Below are positions 1 to 6,930 of a DNA stretch of 12,272 nucleotides, piece by piece (within the stretch, counting starts at the first letter, position 1; each line of letters begins with the position of its first letter). The stretch is taken from assembly GCA_018676275.1 (NCBI GenBank), contig JABHFC010000040.1, positions 1 to 12,272 on the forward strand, read 5' to 3'. The position numbers were made by a program, and so were the translations under genes. Below the pieces are notes generated by a model, which searched no databases, was not told the DNA's origin, and saw only the letters and a list, made by a program, of their open reading frames with translations. This DNA comes from Gammaproteobacteria bacterium. Its GTDB lineage: Bacteria > Pseudomonadota > Gammaproteobacteria > Eutrophobiales > Eutrophobiaceae.

Positions 1-117
1 ATAGCGAAAGCATTAATTTATATAGGAAAATGACATATACAAGTTTCAGTAATCGTTGCCTGCTATTATGCTTATGGAAGCTGTGGAATTATTGCCAGCA
101 ATAAAACAAAATTTTCC

Positions 118-133
118 TTCTGGAACTCCAGAA
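118..133. repeat. Perfect inverted repeat upstream of mltF
   Basis: TTCTGG and CCAGAA arms (118-123 and 128-133) flank a four-base AACT loop. One more C-G pair at 117/134 extends the stem to seven pairs. It lies 49 bases before the mltF start and is followed by AATTTTATAA, which is a poor U-tract. It could be a weak terminator for a gene to the left of the window, an operator, or chance. The rest of 1-182 shows no convincing gene and no clear promoter. Confidence 0.3.
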
Positions 134-182
134 GAATTTTATAAACCATGGACTGAGCTAGAAGCCTATTTACTACATTTTC

Positions 183-1601
183 ATGTCGCACAAAACGATA
201 AAATTTGTTTATGTCCTGTATTTGGCTCTCGCCTATGTGTCACTGACGGGCTGTAGCAAATCGCCTTCACAACTGGATCAAGTTCTTCAACGTGAAGAAA
301 TAAGAGTTGTCACTCATGACGGTCCTGCTACATATTATGTCGACAAGGATGGGGAAACCGGACTTGAATTTGAATTGGCTAATCAATTCGCAATTAGGCT
401 CGGCGTAAAATTATCTCTGATTGTTGTAAACAACAGTACTGAAGTAAGTGAGCTGATAAAGAACGGTCAGGCGGATATAGCTGCCGGTGGTATAAGCCAG
501 CCTTTCATAAGCGATGCTCCGATGATTTACGGTCCTGGTTACCAGTGGGTTACACGACAAATCATTTATCGCACCAGCCATTGGCGACCAACTTCTCTTG
601 ACGATATTTATCCCAGTCAACTGCACATTGCAGACGGTACAGTGCCTTTGTCCACACTTGAGAAATTAAAGGAGAAATCACCCTCTTTTAGCTGGGTAAT
701 CCACCCGGATAAAGACAATAATGAGCTACTAAAAATGGTTGAAAATGGAGAGGTTTTGTATGCGGTCGCCTTCTCCAATGATGTCATACTGACGCGGGGA
801 TCTTATCCGGAAATTCGTCCTGCATTTAATTTGACCGGTCCGGAGCCTCTGGCATGGGCAATAAAAAATACAGAAGATCATTCATTACTAAAGGAGATAC
901 AAAAGTTTCATGGAAAAATTACAAAAGAAGGTAAGTTGGCTGATCTTGTTGAACGCTTCTATGGCCCAAAAGGTTTTTTTGATTATGTTGATTCTCGAAC
1001 CTTTATCGATAAATACAGAAAAACTCTACCCGGCCTGAGACCCTATTTTAAACGGAGCGGTGATAAAAATGGTATTGACTGGCGTTTACTGGCCGCACTT
1101 AGCTATCAGGAATCACATTGGAACAAAAATGCACAGTCACGCACCGGTGTGCGTGGGCTGATGATGTTAACTCAACCAACAGCGAAACAGGTTGGTGTTA
1201 AAAACCGACTGGACCCTGAACAAAGCATTGAAGGTGGAGCAAAATACTTAAAGTTATTAAGAAAGCGTATACCTGAACGAATTAAAGAACCTGAGCGAAC
1301 CTGGTTTGCATTGGCTGCATACAATGTGGGTTTTGGTCATCTGGAAGATGCGCGAATTCTTACCCAAAGAGATGGTGGTGATCCCGATGTATGGGAGGAA
1401 GTAAAACTTCGTCTTCCTTTATTGAGTAAAAGGAAATGGTATAAAAAAACCAGGCACGGCTATGCACGTGGTTATGAACCGGTTAAATTTGTGAAAAAAA
1501 TCAGGAAATACTACAACGTGCTTGTTCAGCTTACCCAGCAAAATCGAGAACCACCGACTCAACTTGTGAACTCAGTTATTATTGATTCACCTTCATTGTA
1601 G
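183..1601 (+). CDS. mltF: Membrane-bound lytic murein transglycosylase F
   Basis: An outer-membrane lipoprotein that cleaves the MurNAc-GlcNAc bond of peptidoglycan, leaving 1,6-anhydroMurNAc ends. It has 472 residues, close to the usual MltF length. A short signal peptide ends in the lipobox LTGC (lipidated Cys24), and Ser at +2 fits outer-membrane sorting. Residues about 38-262 are a periplasmic solute-binding-like (SBP family 3) domain. Residues about 285-450 are the SLT lysozyme-fold domain, with YQESHW placing the catalytic Glu at 310, then GVRGLMMLT (322-330) and AAYNVGFGH (379-387). The ATG at 183 is chosen because it gives the full signal peptide, although no good Shine-Dalgarno precedes it. 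The gene stands alone and converges on the Sel1-repeat gene, overlapping it by 23 bases at the 3' end. Family assignment is firm. Confidence 0.95.
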   Translation: MSHKTIKFVYVLYLALAYVSLTGCSKSPSQLDQVLQREEIRVVTHDGPATYYVDKDGETGLEFELANQFAIRLGVKLSLIVVNNSTEVSELIKNGQADIAAGGISQPFISDAPMIYGPGYQWVTRQIIYRTSHWRPTSLDDIYPSQLHIADGTVPLSTLEKLKEKSPSFSWVIHPDKDNNELLKMVENGEVLYAVAFSNDVILTRGSYPEIRPAFNLTGPEPLAWAIKNTEDHSLLKEIQKFHGKITKEGKLADLVERFYGPKGFFDYVDSRTFIDKYRKTLPGLRPYFKRSGDKNGIDWRLLAALSYQESHWNKNAQSRTGVRGLMMLTQPTAKQVGVKNRLDPEQSIEGGAKYLKLLRKRIPERIKEPERTWFALAAYNVGFGHLEDARILTQRDGGDPDVWEEVKLRLPLLSKRKWYKKTRHGYARGYEPVKFVKKIRKYYNVLVQLTQQNREPPTQLVNSVIIDSPSL

Positions 1602-2838
1602 GATGAGATTGATATACTGCCTGCCATTCCTGTGCCAGCCTGTTCGCCTCTGCTTTTTCTTCTTCGTTAACTTTCTTTTTCACTTTACTAAATATTTTTT
1701 GTACAAAATCATCACCTGACTGAGATGCAAGCGATAACCATGCATGCGCCATAACATAATCTTTCAAAACGCCAAGACCTCGTGCATAACATACACCCAG
1801 TATATATTGTGCTTTGACGTAACCCTGCATAGCCGCCTTTTCGAACCATTGACAGGCAATCCCGTCGTTACGTTGTAGACCATAACCATCCAGATACAGG
1901 CGGCCAAGTCGATATTGCGCTCTCGAGTATCCTCCTTCCGCTGCCAATTGATAATACTTTGCTGACTCGATTTCGTTAGCCGAGACACCCAGACCATCAG
2001 CATACATCTTCCCTAATTGATAATCTGCTTTGGCATAACGTTGTTGAGAAGCTCGTGTAAACCATTCAACTGCTTTATCATAATCCTGTTCCACACCAAG
2101 TCCGTAACTGTACAAAAGTCCCAGATTAAATTCGGCTCGTGCGTATCCTTGCATCGCAGCTTTCGTTTGCCACTCTGCAGCAACTTTATCATCCTGTTTA
2201 ACACCGTGTCCGCCTGCATACATTAATGCCAGGTTATATTGAGCTTTGTCGTAGCCCTGTTCTGCCGCTTTTCGATAACACTCAACAGCTTTCTCTTCGC
2301 TTTTTTCAACACCCTGCCCAATCGCGTACATCAAACCAACATTTAATTGTGCCTTCATATGGCCCTGTTCAGCTGCCTTGTTATACCAGGCAACTGCTTC
2401 GGCATCATTCCTCTCAGTACCCAGTCCATTTGAATACATATATCCGAGGTTATACCTGGAACCGGCATGACCTGATTTAGCTGACTTCAAATACCAACTC
2501 AATGCTTCAGCAAGATCAGACTCGACCCCCAGTCCCTGTTGATAACACCAGGCCAGGTTAGCCTCTGCAACTGCATCTTGTTGTCCCGCCGCTTTTCGCA
2601 ACCAGACTACAGCTTCTGAATAATCTTCCGGTACGCCAATACCACGAATGTACATTTGACCCAGAGTTGATTGCGCCTTTGCAGATCCAAGCTCAGCCGC
2701 CTGCCGATACCAATACGCAGCCTGACCCCGATCGGTAGGCACGCCGAATCCAGTCTCATATAGATCGGCTAATTGAAGTTGTGCTTCAATATCACCGGCA
2801 CTGGCTTCCCTGGTTAATGTAGAAACATCTAAAGACAT
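1579..2838 (-). CDS. Sel1-repeat (TPR-like) protein, ten repeats
   Basis: A 419-residue protein of ten contiguous 36-residue Sel1-like repeats (residues 16-375), each following the pattern A-x-x-x-L-G-x-x-Y-x-x-G-x-G-V...A-x-x-W-x-x-K-A-A-x-Q-G. A charged tail (376-419) contains a lysine/glutamate-rich helix. Sel1 repeats form alpha-solenoids that scaffold protein-protein contacts. Known bacterial members include periplasmic or secreted regulators and beta-lactamase-like HcpA-type proteins. This one has no signal peptide or membrane segment, so it is predicted to be cytoplasmic, and the partner is unknown. The last codons overlap the 3' end of mltF on the other strand. The ATG at 2838 begins shortly before the first repeat, and the Shine-Dalgarno is weak. 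Repeat identity is certain; function is not inferable. Confidence 0.93.
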   Translation of the reverse strand: MSLDVSTLTREASAGDIEAQLQLADLYETGFGVPTDRGQAAYWYRQAAELGSAKAQSTLGQMYIRGIGVPEDYSEAVVWLRKAAGQQDAVAEANLAWCYQQGLGVESDLAEALSWYLKSAKSGHAGSRYNLGYMYSNGLGTERNDAEAVAWYNKAAEQGHMKAQLNVGLMYAIGQGVEKSEEKAVECYRKAAEQGYDKAQYNLALMYAGGHGVKQDDKVAAEWQTKAAMQGYARAEFNLGLLYSYGLGVEQDYDKAVEWFTRASQQRYAKADYQLGKMYADGLGVSANEIESAKYYQLAAEGGYSRAQYRLGRLYLDGYGLQRNDGIACQWFEKAAMQGYVKAQYILGVCYARGLGVLKDYVMAHAWLSLASQSGDDFVQKIFSKVKKKVNEEEKAEANRLAQEWQAVYQSHPTMKVNQ

Positions 2839-2885
2839 AATCTAATGATAAAAACCTTTGGTACGGCTAATTTTAACTGGATGTA

Positions 2886-2915
2886 ACTATACATCTATAG
2901 GACATTGAAGGTCTA
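2886..2915 (-). promoter_or_regulatory. Candidate sigma-70 promoter for the Sel1-repeat gene
   Basis: On the minus strand a TATAGT -10-like hexamer (2886-2891) and a TAGACC -35-like hexamer (2910-2915) are separated by 18 bases. They sit about 50 bases upstream of the ATG at 2838, in the 163-base gap between two divergent genes. The -35 match is only four of six, so this is a candidate by pattern alone. Confidence 0.3.
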
Positions 2916-3001
2916 ATAGCAATAGATGGAGCATACTGTTTTTCAGGAAAACCACCTAAATTCTAATTGAGATATATTGTCGATACTGTTTATATGTAGA
3001 T

Positions 3002-3358
3002 ATGAAGAAAATAGTCTTATCAATCTGGTTTATTGCCGTCATTATTTTTATCACTGCCATGACCAGCAACAGTGGCATATTAGAGACGAGCCCTGATTTT
3101 TCTTCTGTGCATAAGGAAAAAGTTGTTCTATATGCGACCTCATGGTGTCCCTATTGTGAAAAAACGCGTGCATTTTTTCGTGAAAATAATATTCGCTATT
3201 TTGAATACGATATTGAGAAATCAACCGAAGGACGCAGACAATTCGATATTTTAAAAGGAAATAGTATTCCTTTGGTTGTAGCAGACGGAAAAATAATTCG
3301 AGGTTTTAATACAGCAGCTATTTTGAAAGCGCTAAAAAGCCGAGCTAACTCGATATAA
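3002..3358 (+). CDS. Membrane-anchored glutaredoxin-like protein
   Basis: A 118-residue protein with a hydrophobic N-terminal segment (about residues 4-20) that is either an uncleaved signal anchor or a signal peptide. A glutaredoxin/thioredoxin fold follows at about 40-112. The active-site CPYC motif is at 49-52, an Ile-Pro at 89-90 is in the place of the conserved cis-proline, and RGFN (100-103) resembles the glutathione-binding GF/GYD loop of glutaredoxins. The domain order fits a glutaredoxin facing the periplasm, or the cytoplasm if the anchor is inverted. Periplasmic glutaredoxin would be unusual because these enzymes normally rely on cytosolic glutathione. There is no clear Shine-Dalgarno before the ATG, and a TTGAGA/TATATG pair (2967-2996) lies very close to it. 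The gene is unlinked to other redox genes. Fold assignment is firm; substrate is unknown. Confidence 0.85.
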   Translation: MKKIVLSIWFIAVIIFITAMTSNSGILETSPDFSSVHKEKVVLYATSWCPYCEKTRAFFRENNIRYFEYDIEKSTEGRRQFDILKGNSIPLVVADGKIIRGFNTAAILKALKSRANSI

Positions 3359-3511
3359 CGCTGGAGCAATCTGGCCTTCTCTTCTTCGATTCTTTCTACC
3401 TCTTTACTGAGTAATATTGATAGCGAACAGTCATATTAGGTAAAAAGAGATTCTGGTGTTCTAATGAATGTCCTTTCCTCATATAGACAGCTGATCATTT
3501 TTTCGGCAAGC

Positions 3512-3515
3512 GGAG
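3512..3515 (+). promoter_or_regulatory. Ribosome binding site of hcp
   Basis: GGAG lies six bases before the ATG at 3522, one of the clearest Shine-Dalgarno sequences in the window. It supports the start codon. The gap 3359-3511 before it holds no gene I can support. Confidence 0.7.
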
Positions 3516-3521
3516 AAGTTC

Positions 3522-4028
3522 ATGTCCTTAGCAATGATAATGAAAATAGACGGTGTCGAAGGCGATACCAAAAATTTTAAATACAAAGGATGGGCCGATA
3601 TTCTCTCCTGGAACTGGGGTCTGACTAGCAATCGAAAATCCGCTCATAGTCTCGATACGGACAAAACATCATTAAATGAGTTGTCCATTATTAAAACCAT
3701 AGGCAATGATAGTCCCGGAATCAGATTACTATTCGCTCAGGGTAATACCATAGCAAACGTTGAATTCACCATCTTTCCTCCGGTTGGCAAGAGGGAACTT
3801 CAAAAAAGTTACGTTGATATAAAGATGGAAGGGGTACTAATCAAGTCAATCATCACGGGTGGTAGTACAGAAGATGATTTTTTCAAAGAACATATTACTT
3901 TTTTATATGACAAAATTAAATTTGAATACTGTCGTCATATGTTATTAAGCACTGAAACTGTCGACGATATACCTGATACTCAGGATTTTGAATGGAATGT
4001 GCCTGATAACGTTGAATGGAAACAATAA
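3522..4028 (+). CDS. hcp: Hcp family type VI secretion tube protein (orphan)
   Basis: A 168-residue protein, the usual size for Hcp, which stacks as hexameric rings to form the inner tube of the type VI secretion system and carries small effectors. The N-terminus has the Hcp signature: a start of the MKIDGVEG type at residues 7-14, then a KGWADILSWNWG stretch at 22-33. The centre has the strand pattern of the Hcp beta-barrel (about 58-130), and the tail is short and acidic. No signal peptide is present, as expected. No other T6SS gene (tssB, tssC, vgrG, clpV, PAAR) is in the window, so this is an orphan copy that depends on a locus elsewhere or has another role. No C-terminal effector extension is seen. 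The next gene is a convergent LuxR-type regulator. Confidence 0.85.
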   Translation: MSLAMIMKIDGVEGDTKNFKYKGWADILSWNWGLTSNRKSAHSLDTDKTSLNELSIIKTIGNDSPGIRLLFAQGNTIANVEFTIFPPVGKRELQKSYVDIKMEGVLIKSIITGGSTEDDFFKEHITFLYDKIKFEYCRHMLLSTETVDDIPDTQDFEWNVPDNVEWKQ

Positions 4029-4030
4029 AG

Positions 4031-4052
4031 CAACTTTGAACTCAAAGAGTTG
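4031..4052. terminator. Possible hairpin between convergent hcp and luxR-type genes
   Basis: CAACTTT and AAGAGTTG can pair with one bulged base around a seven-base loop, three bases after the hcp stop and inside the 49-base gap between two convergent genes. The location suits a terminator, but there is no proper U-tract on either side. Weak call. Confidence 0.25.
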
Positions 4053-4077
4053 TTAATCAACTGCCGAAACATAGCCA

Positions 4078-4848
4078 CTAGTTTGGCTCTTTTTGCCCCA
4101 TACGCTCCAGATGTACTCGCTGGACTAATTGTGCCCGATTATGAACACCGAGTATTTTATAAATCTGTTTAAGATAATGCCGTACTGTATTTTCACTAAT
4201 ACCAAGTCGACGAGATATTATTTGATTGGTTAACCCGCTAATTGCCAACTCAAGAACCTCCATTGCACGAGTAGACAAACAAGCTGTCAAATCTGATGAT
4301 GTATTGTTTAAGCTTAGCTCTCTTTTTAATTCTTCCAGCTCGCTTATACTTTTGTAGGCAAAATTAATTTCGTTGCAGAGAAAACGTGCCAGTGTGAGGC
4401 TATCCTGTTCGAAATATTCACATCCTCCTCTGGCAATATTAAGCGTGCCTTTAACATGCCCGTCAATTATCAAAGGTGCCTCTATAGAATAGTCCAGTCC
4501 CCAATTGGCCAGAAACTCGTGTAAAGGCTGTCTGAACCAGTCCTGCCTGTTAAATATTCCTAAGGAGTGTGTGAATTTCTTTTTCTTCAATAAATATTTA
4601 AGTAGCGGATCATTACTACGGAAACTTTCATATTCGTTCAGAAATTTTGGGTTTGCCTGATATGAAAAAGTTGTCTCTGTATTAAGTTCATCATCGAATA
4701 AATACATACCATAAACATCGGCATCGACAAATTTTGGAGCAACAGATAAAAAGGTCTTTTGTAAGTCGTCCAGAGAACGACTTCGATGAATAAGAGAAGT
4801 TGCCAGCGCAAGAGACTCTTGTTTTTGCATTGAAGAAATAGCAGTCAT
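4078..4848 (-). CDS. LuxR-family transcriptional regulator with GAF/autoinducer-like sensor domain
   Basis: A 256-residue regulator. The N-terminal domain (about 25-165) has the alpha-beta layout of a GAF or autoinducer-binding domain. Asp80-Pro81 sits where LuxR proteins carry a conserved DP, and a GTLNIARGG strand-turn is at 134-142. The C-terminal LuxR helix-turn-helix (about 190-248) is clear, with GLTNQIISRRLGISENTVRHYL at its core followed by LGVHNRAQLV (233-242). It is therefore a DNA-binding activator or repressor responding to a small ligand or partner. There is no phospho-receiver domain and no LuxI homologue in the window, so it would be a solo LuxR if it binds a homoserine lactone at all. 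The ATG at 4848 is used; the Shine-Dalgarno is poor and a second Met lies at residue 7. Target genes are unknown. Confidence 0.85.
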   Translation of the reverse strand: MTAISSMQKQESLALATSLIHRSRSLDDLQKTFLSVAPKFVDADVYGMYLFDDELNTETTFSYQANPKFLNEYESFRSNDPLLKYLLKKKKFTHSLGIFNRQDWFRQPLHEFLANWGLDYSIEAPLIIDGHVKGTLNIARGGCEYFEQDSLTLARFLCNEINFAYKSISELEELKRELSLNNTSSDLTACLSTRAMEVLELAISGLTNQIISRRLGISENTVRHYLKQIYKILGVHNRAQLVQRVHLERMGQKEPN

Positions 4849-4887
4849 TTGAGCCTGGTTTAGATGACCTTCTCCAGTAGTTCGACT

Positions 4888-5202
4888 CTAGGGCTGATTT
4901 CCTACAGAAGTCCGCATTTTTTGCATTGTTTTCTTGATTTCTCTTTCTGAATTTTCACCCATAGCAATTGTACGGCAAACTTTCTTTTTAATACGCGAAC
5001 CTACAGGAGCTTCTCTTTTACAAACAACCTTGTATTTGTCATTACTTTTATTTTTATTGTATTGATCCGCGACCTGGTCCAGATCATCTCCGGTTTTTTC
5101 TTTGGCAGCAACATTAGTAAAATTACCAGCTACTAACAGTGCTAAAGCAAGAAGTCCTATACTTGTTAACTTTCCAATTTGTATCGTTGAATTCCTGTCC
5201 AT
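4888..5202 (-). CDS. Small exported protein with two-cysteine CKREAPVGSR motif
   Basis: A 104-residue protein with a typical signal peptide (hydrophobic core about 13-26, likely cut after VAA at 33). A low-complexity Asp/Asn/Lys linker follows, then a short conserved-looking block at 61-78 that begins CKREAPVGSR and ends VCRT, with Cys61 and Cys76 able to form a disulfide. Similar Cys-x-x-glycine-serine-arginine-x-Cys blocks occur in uncharacterised exported proteins of gammaproteobacteria, from memory, and no function is known to me. The ATG at 5202 is chosen because GAGGAA at 5209-5214 is six bases upstream. A TTG two codons earlier would abut that Shine-Dalgarno and is rejected. The gene is 39 bases upstream of the LuxR-type gene on the same strand, so they may be co-transcribed. 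Confidence 0.75.
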   Translation of the reverse strand: MDRNSTIQIGKLTSIGLLALALLVAGNFTNVAAKEKTGDDLDQVADQYNKNKSNDKYKVVCKREAPVGSRIKKKVCRTIAMGENSEREIKKTMQKMRTSVGNQP

Positions 5203-5208
5203 TATCAA

Positions 5209-5214
5209 TTCCTC
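5209..5214 (-). promoter_or_regulatory. Ribosome binding site that fixes the start of the small exported protein
   Basis: GAGGAA on the minus strand, six bases before the ATG at 5202. It rules out the alternative TTG at 5208, which directly touches it. Confidence 0.7.
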
Positions 5215-5345
5215 ATTCGCTTAATTAGTTTTTTTGCCATTGGGCAAAAGTTACCAAATAGTAGCATTTCCGGCCATTCATCGCTATTTGACCGTCTTCA
5301 GTTAAGATTTACAGGATAAAATACCGGTTTTATGCGCGTTTTCGC

Positions 5346-6614
5346 CTATTCCTTATCAATATCAAAAATAATATTGCGGACATTCGGCAGATATTTCTCG
5401 AACGATCCGGTATTAAATGCAACGACCGTCGAATCAGGTTTAATCAATCCCATTTGCACGGCAGGCCCAAGGGCCGCGAGAGTTGCCGCCCCCTCTGGGC
5501 ATATCCAGATCCCTTTACGCTGGTATATGTTCCTAAGTTCAGCACATATATTTTCTTCAGATACTGCAATCGCAGCTCCTCCACTTTTTCGTATTATTTC
5601 CAGTACTTTGATCTGCCCTACTCCGCCAGGTACGTTTAAACCAGTTGCTATTGTATGACCTGCGTCGACAAGCTGACTGTCAATATTGCCTTCCTTAAAA
5701 GCATTAACCACCGGCGGGGTTGCTTCACTTTGTACAGCAATAATTTTTGGACGCTTATTATCGATTACACCCAGAGCTTCAAGTTCATCAAATGCTTTCC
5801 ACATCCCAAGAATACCAGTCCCCCCTCCGGTTGGATAAAGTATGACCTCAGGCAATGACCAGTGCTCTTTTATACCGGGAATAGGTTCAGCTAACTCCAG
5901 TCCGAGCGTCTTTTTCCCTTCAATACGCCAGCCAGGTTCCTGAAATGTCGCGGTTGAGAAGAATCCCTTTGAAACATATTTTTCTTTGAGTAACTCACTG
6001 GCATCGCGAATTGTTCCTTTAACCAATTCCAGATGAATCTGCGGATGTATTTTTTCCATTGCTGCTACACGACCAAGAATGGGCATCGGCGTGTCATCAG
6101 GCATGGCAACAGCTAATTCAAATCCCGCATGCAATGCATATTCAGTTAAAGAATCACCCGCGTTTCCCTGTGTTGGAACAGCCAATTGTTTTAAACCCAG
6201 CTTTTTTGCCATCGACGCCACCATCGACATTCCTCTGTCTTTAAAACTGCCAGTCGGGTTTTTCCCATAACCGGGATGTGGTTGCCCCTCATCCTTTATA
6301 TAAAGTTTGAATCCGATCTTACTGGAAAGTGGATACTCATCCAGAGCAAGCAAAGGTGTATATCCTTCTCCCAGACTGACTATATTGCTACGGTCACTGT
6401 CGTCATTTATATCCAGTGCCAGTAAACTTCCAAATCTCCACATGGATTTGATGTCCGGTCGGTACCACTGGAAGTCGTTCTTTTCAGATCGAAGACGATC
6501 AATATCCATAATTATTTCAACCGGCCGATTATCCACCGGGCAAAGATTCATGACCGTGTCTACCGGGTATACCGTGCCACAGCCAATGCAGCGTAAATGA
6601 CTTGCATAACTCAC
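5346..6614 (-). CDS. thrC: Threonine synthase-like PLP-dependent enzyme
   Basis: A fold-type II PLP enzyme of 422 residues. Threonine synthase converts O-phosphohomoserine to threonine and phosphate. Visible motifs are GEGYTPL (82-88), NPTGSFKDRG (119-128) with the PLP Schiff-base Lys125, a QGNAGDS loop (149-155), the phosphate-binding GGGTG (263-267), PEGAAT (373-378) and NTGS (401-404). The N-terminus resembles the rubredoxin-like zinc ribbon of some threonine synthases, with Cys9, Cys12 and Cys25, but the expected fourth Cys is Asp28. The start is GTG, with AGGAGA ten bases upstream (6625-6630). No thrA, thrB or hom gene is adjacent, so this could be the only threonine synthase or a paralogue acting on a related phospho- or hydroxy-amino acid. 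Family is firm, substrate is inferred. Confidence 0.85.
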   Translation of the reverse strand: MSYASHLRCIGCGTVYPVDTVMNLCPVDNRPVEIIMDIDRLRSEKNDFQWYRPDIKSMWRFGSLLALDINDDSDRSNIVSLGEGYTPLLALDEYPLSSKIGFKLYIKDEGQPHPGYGKNPTGSFKDRGMSMVASMAKKLGLKQLAVPTQGNAGDSLTEYALHAGFELAVAMPDDTPMPILGRVAAMEKIHPQIHLELVKGTIRDASELLKEKYVSKGFFSTATFQEPGWRIEGKKTLGLELAEPIPGIKEHWSLPEVILYPTGGGTGILGMWKAFDELEALGVIDNKRPKIIAVQSEATPPVVNAFKEGNIDSQLVDAGHTIATGLNVPGGVGQIKVLEIIRKSGGAAIAVSEENICAELRNIYQRKGIWICPEGAATLAALGPAVQMGLIKPDSTVVAFNTGSFEKYLPNVRNIIFDIDKE

Positions 6615-6685
6615 TCGTAAATCTTCTCCTGTTTAAACTTCATCAATACTGGGACTTTGCACCCGATACGATGCTTACTTTTCAT
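6611..6685 (-). CDS. Possible 24-residue leader ORF overlapping the thrC-like start
   Basis: An ATG at 6685 opens 24 codons, starting MKSKHRIGCK and rich in Lys, whose TGA overlaps the GTG start of the threonine-synthase-like gene as GTGA. Such overlaps are typical of translational coupling. It is not rich in Thr or Ile codons, so a classical thr attenuator leader peptide is unlikely. Its own ribosome binding site is not apparent, and the arrangement may be chance. Confidence 0.2.
   Translation of the reverse strand: MKSKHRIGCKVPVLMKFKQEKIYE
6625..6630 (-). promoter_or_regulatory. Ribosome binding site of the threonine-synthase-like gene
   Basis: AGGAGA on the minus strand, ten bases before the GTG at 6614. 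It supports the GTG start over any internal ATG. Confidence 0.65.
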
Positions 6686-6713
6686 TGAAGTATCAATACT
6701 ACAATCTTTATAA

Positions 6714-6815
6714 TCACTCTGGATTAACTGATTTTCCCATTTCACAGTGATTTTCTGAATTTTTTGCTTGCTGTGCAGCTGCCTCGATATCAGGAAATTC
6801 CGGGCTAATATACAT
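6714..6815 (-). CDS. Possible 33-residue small ORF
   Basis: An ATG at 6815 with CAGG four bases upstream opens 33 codons, starting MYISPEFPDIEAAAQQAKNS. The composition looks protein-like, with a likely Ala/Gln helix and no rare-codon clutter. It ends 28 bases before the 24-codon ORF. It could be an unannotated small protein, the remnant of a larger gene, or chance. I do not recognise it. Confidence 0.25.
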   Translation of the reverse strand: MYISPEFPDIEAAAQQAKNSENHCEMGKSVNPE

Positions 6816-6930
6816 CAGCCTGAATAAATCTCATTTAATTTGAGCCCTCAATAATCACCCGAACGGGTAGTTTTTCTCACGATTACACCTGATATTATTT
6901 GTATTTTTAACATAGAAGAAGTGGTGAAAT

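Larger units (their letters stand above)
6615..6930. other. 316-base stretch between divergent thrC-like and NTF2-like genes
   Basis: No full-size gene. It holds the promoters of two divergent genes by position, although I cannot name a confident -35/-10 pair. A TATTAT about 40 bases before the start at 6931 is the best -10-like element for the rightward gene. It also holds two small reverse-strand ORFs and a short hairpin, ACCC-GAAC-GGGT at 6857-6868, followed two bases later by five T. Confidence 0.5.

Noticed and set aside
56..256. 66-codon ORF upstream of and overlapping mltF
   Set aside because: It begins with TTG, has no ribosome binding site, runs into the mltF signal-peptide region in another frame and resembles no family I know.
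5232..5249. Hairpin TTTTGCC-ATTG-GGCAAAA as a terminator
   Set aside because: The T-rich arm is on the 5' side and no U-tract follows on either strand. It may be a leader structure for the gene at 5202 but is not a terminator.
5316..5333. ATAAAA...TTTTAT palindrome after the threonine-synthase-like gene
   Set aside because: The stem is only A-T pairs with a GC loop, too weak to call as a terminator.
6307..6600. 97-codon forward ORF inside the threonine-synthase-like gene
   Set aside because: It is an antisense shadow of a conserved enzyme's N-terminus, with no ribosome binding site.
6857..6875. ACCC-GAAC-GGGT hairpin followed by five T as an intrinsic terminator
   Set aside because: The stem is only four to five pairs and there is no convincing gene upstream of it on the plus strand.
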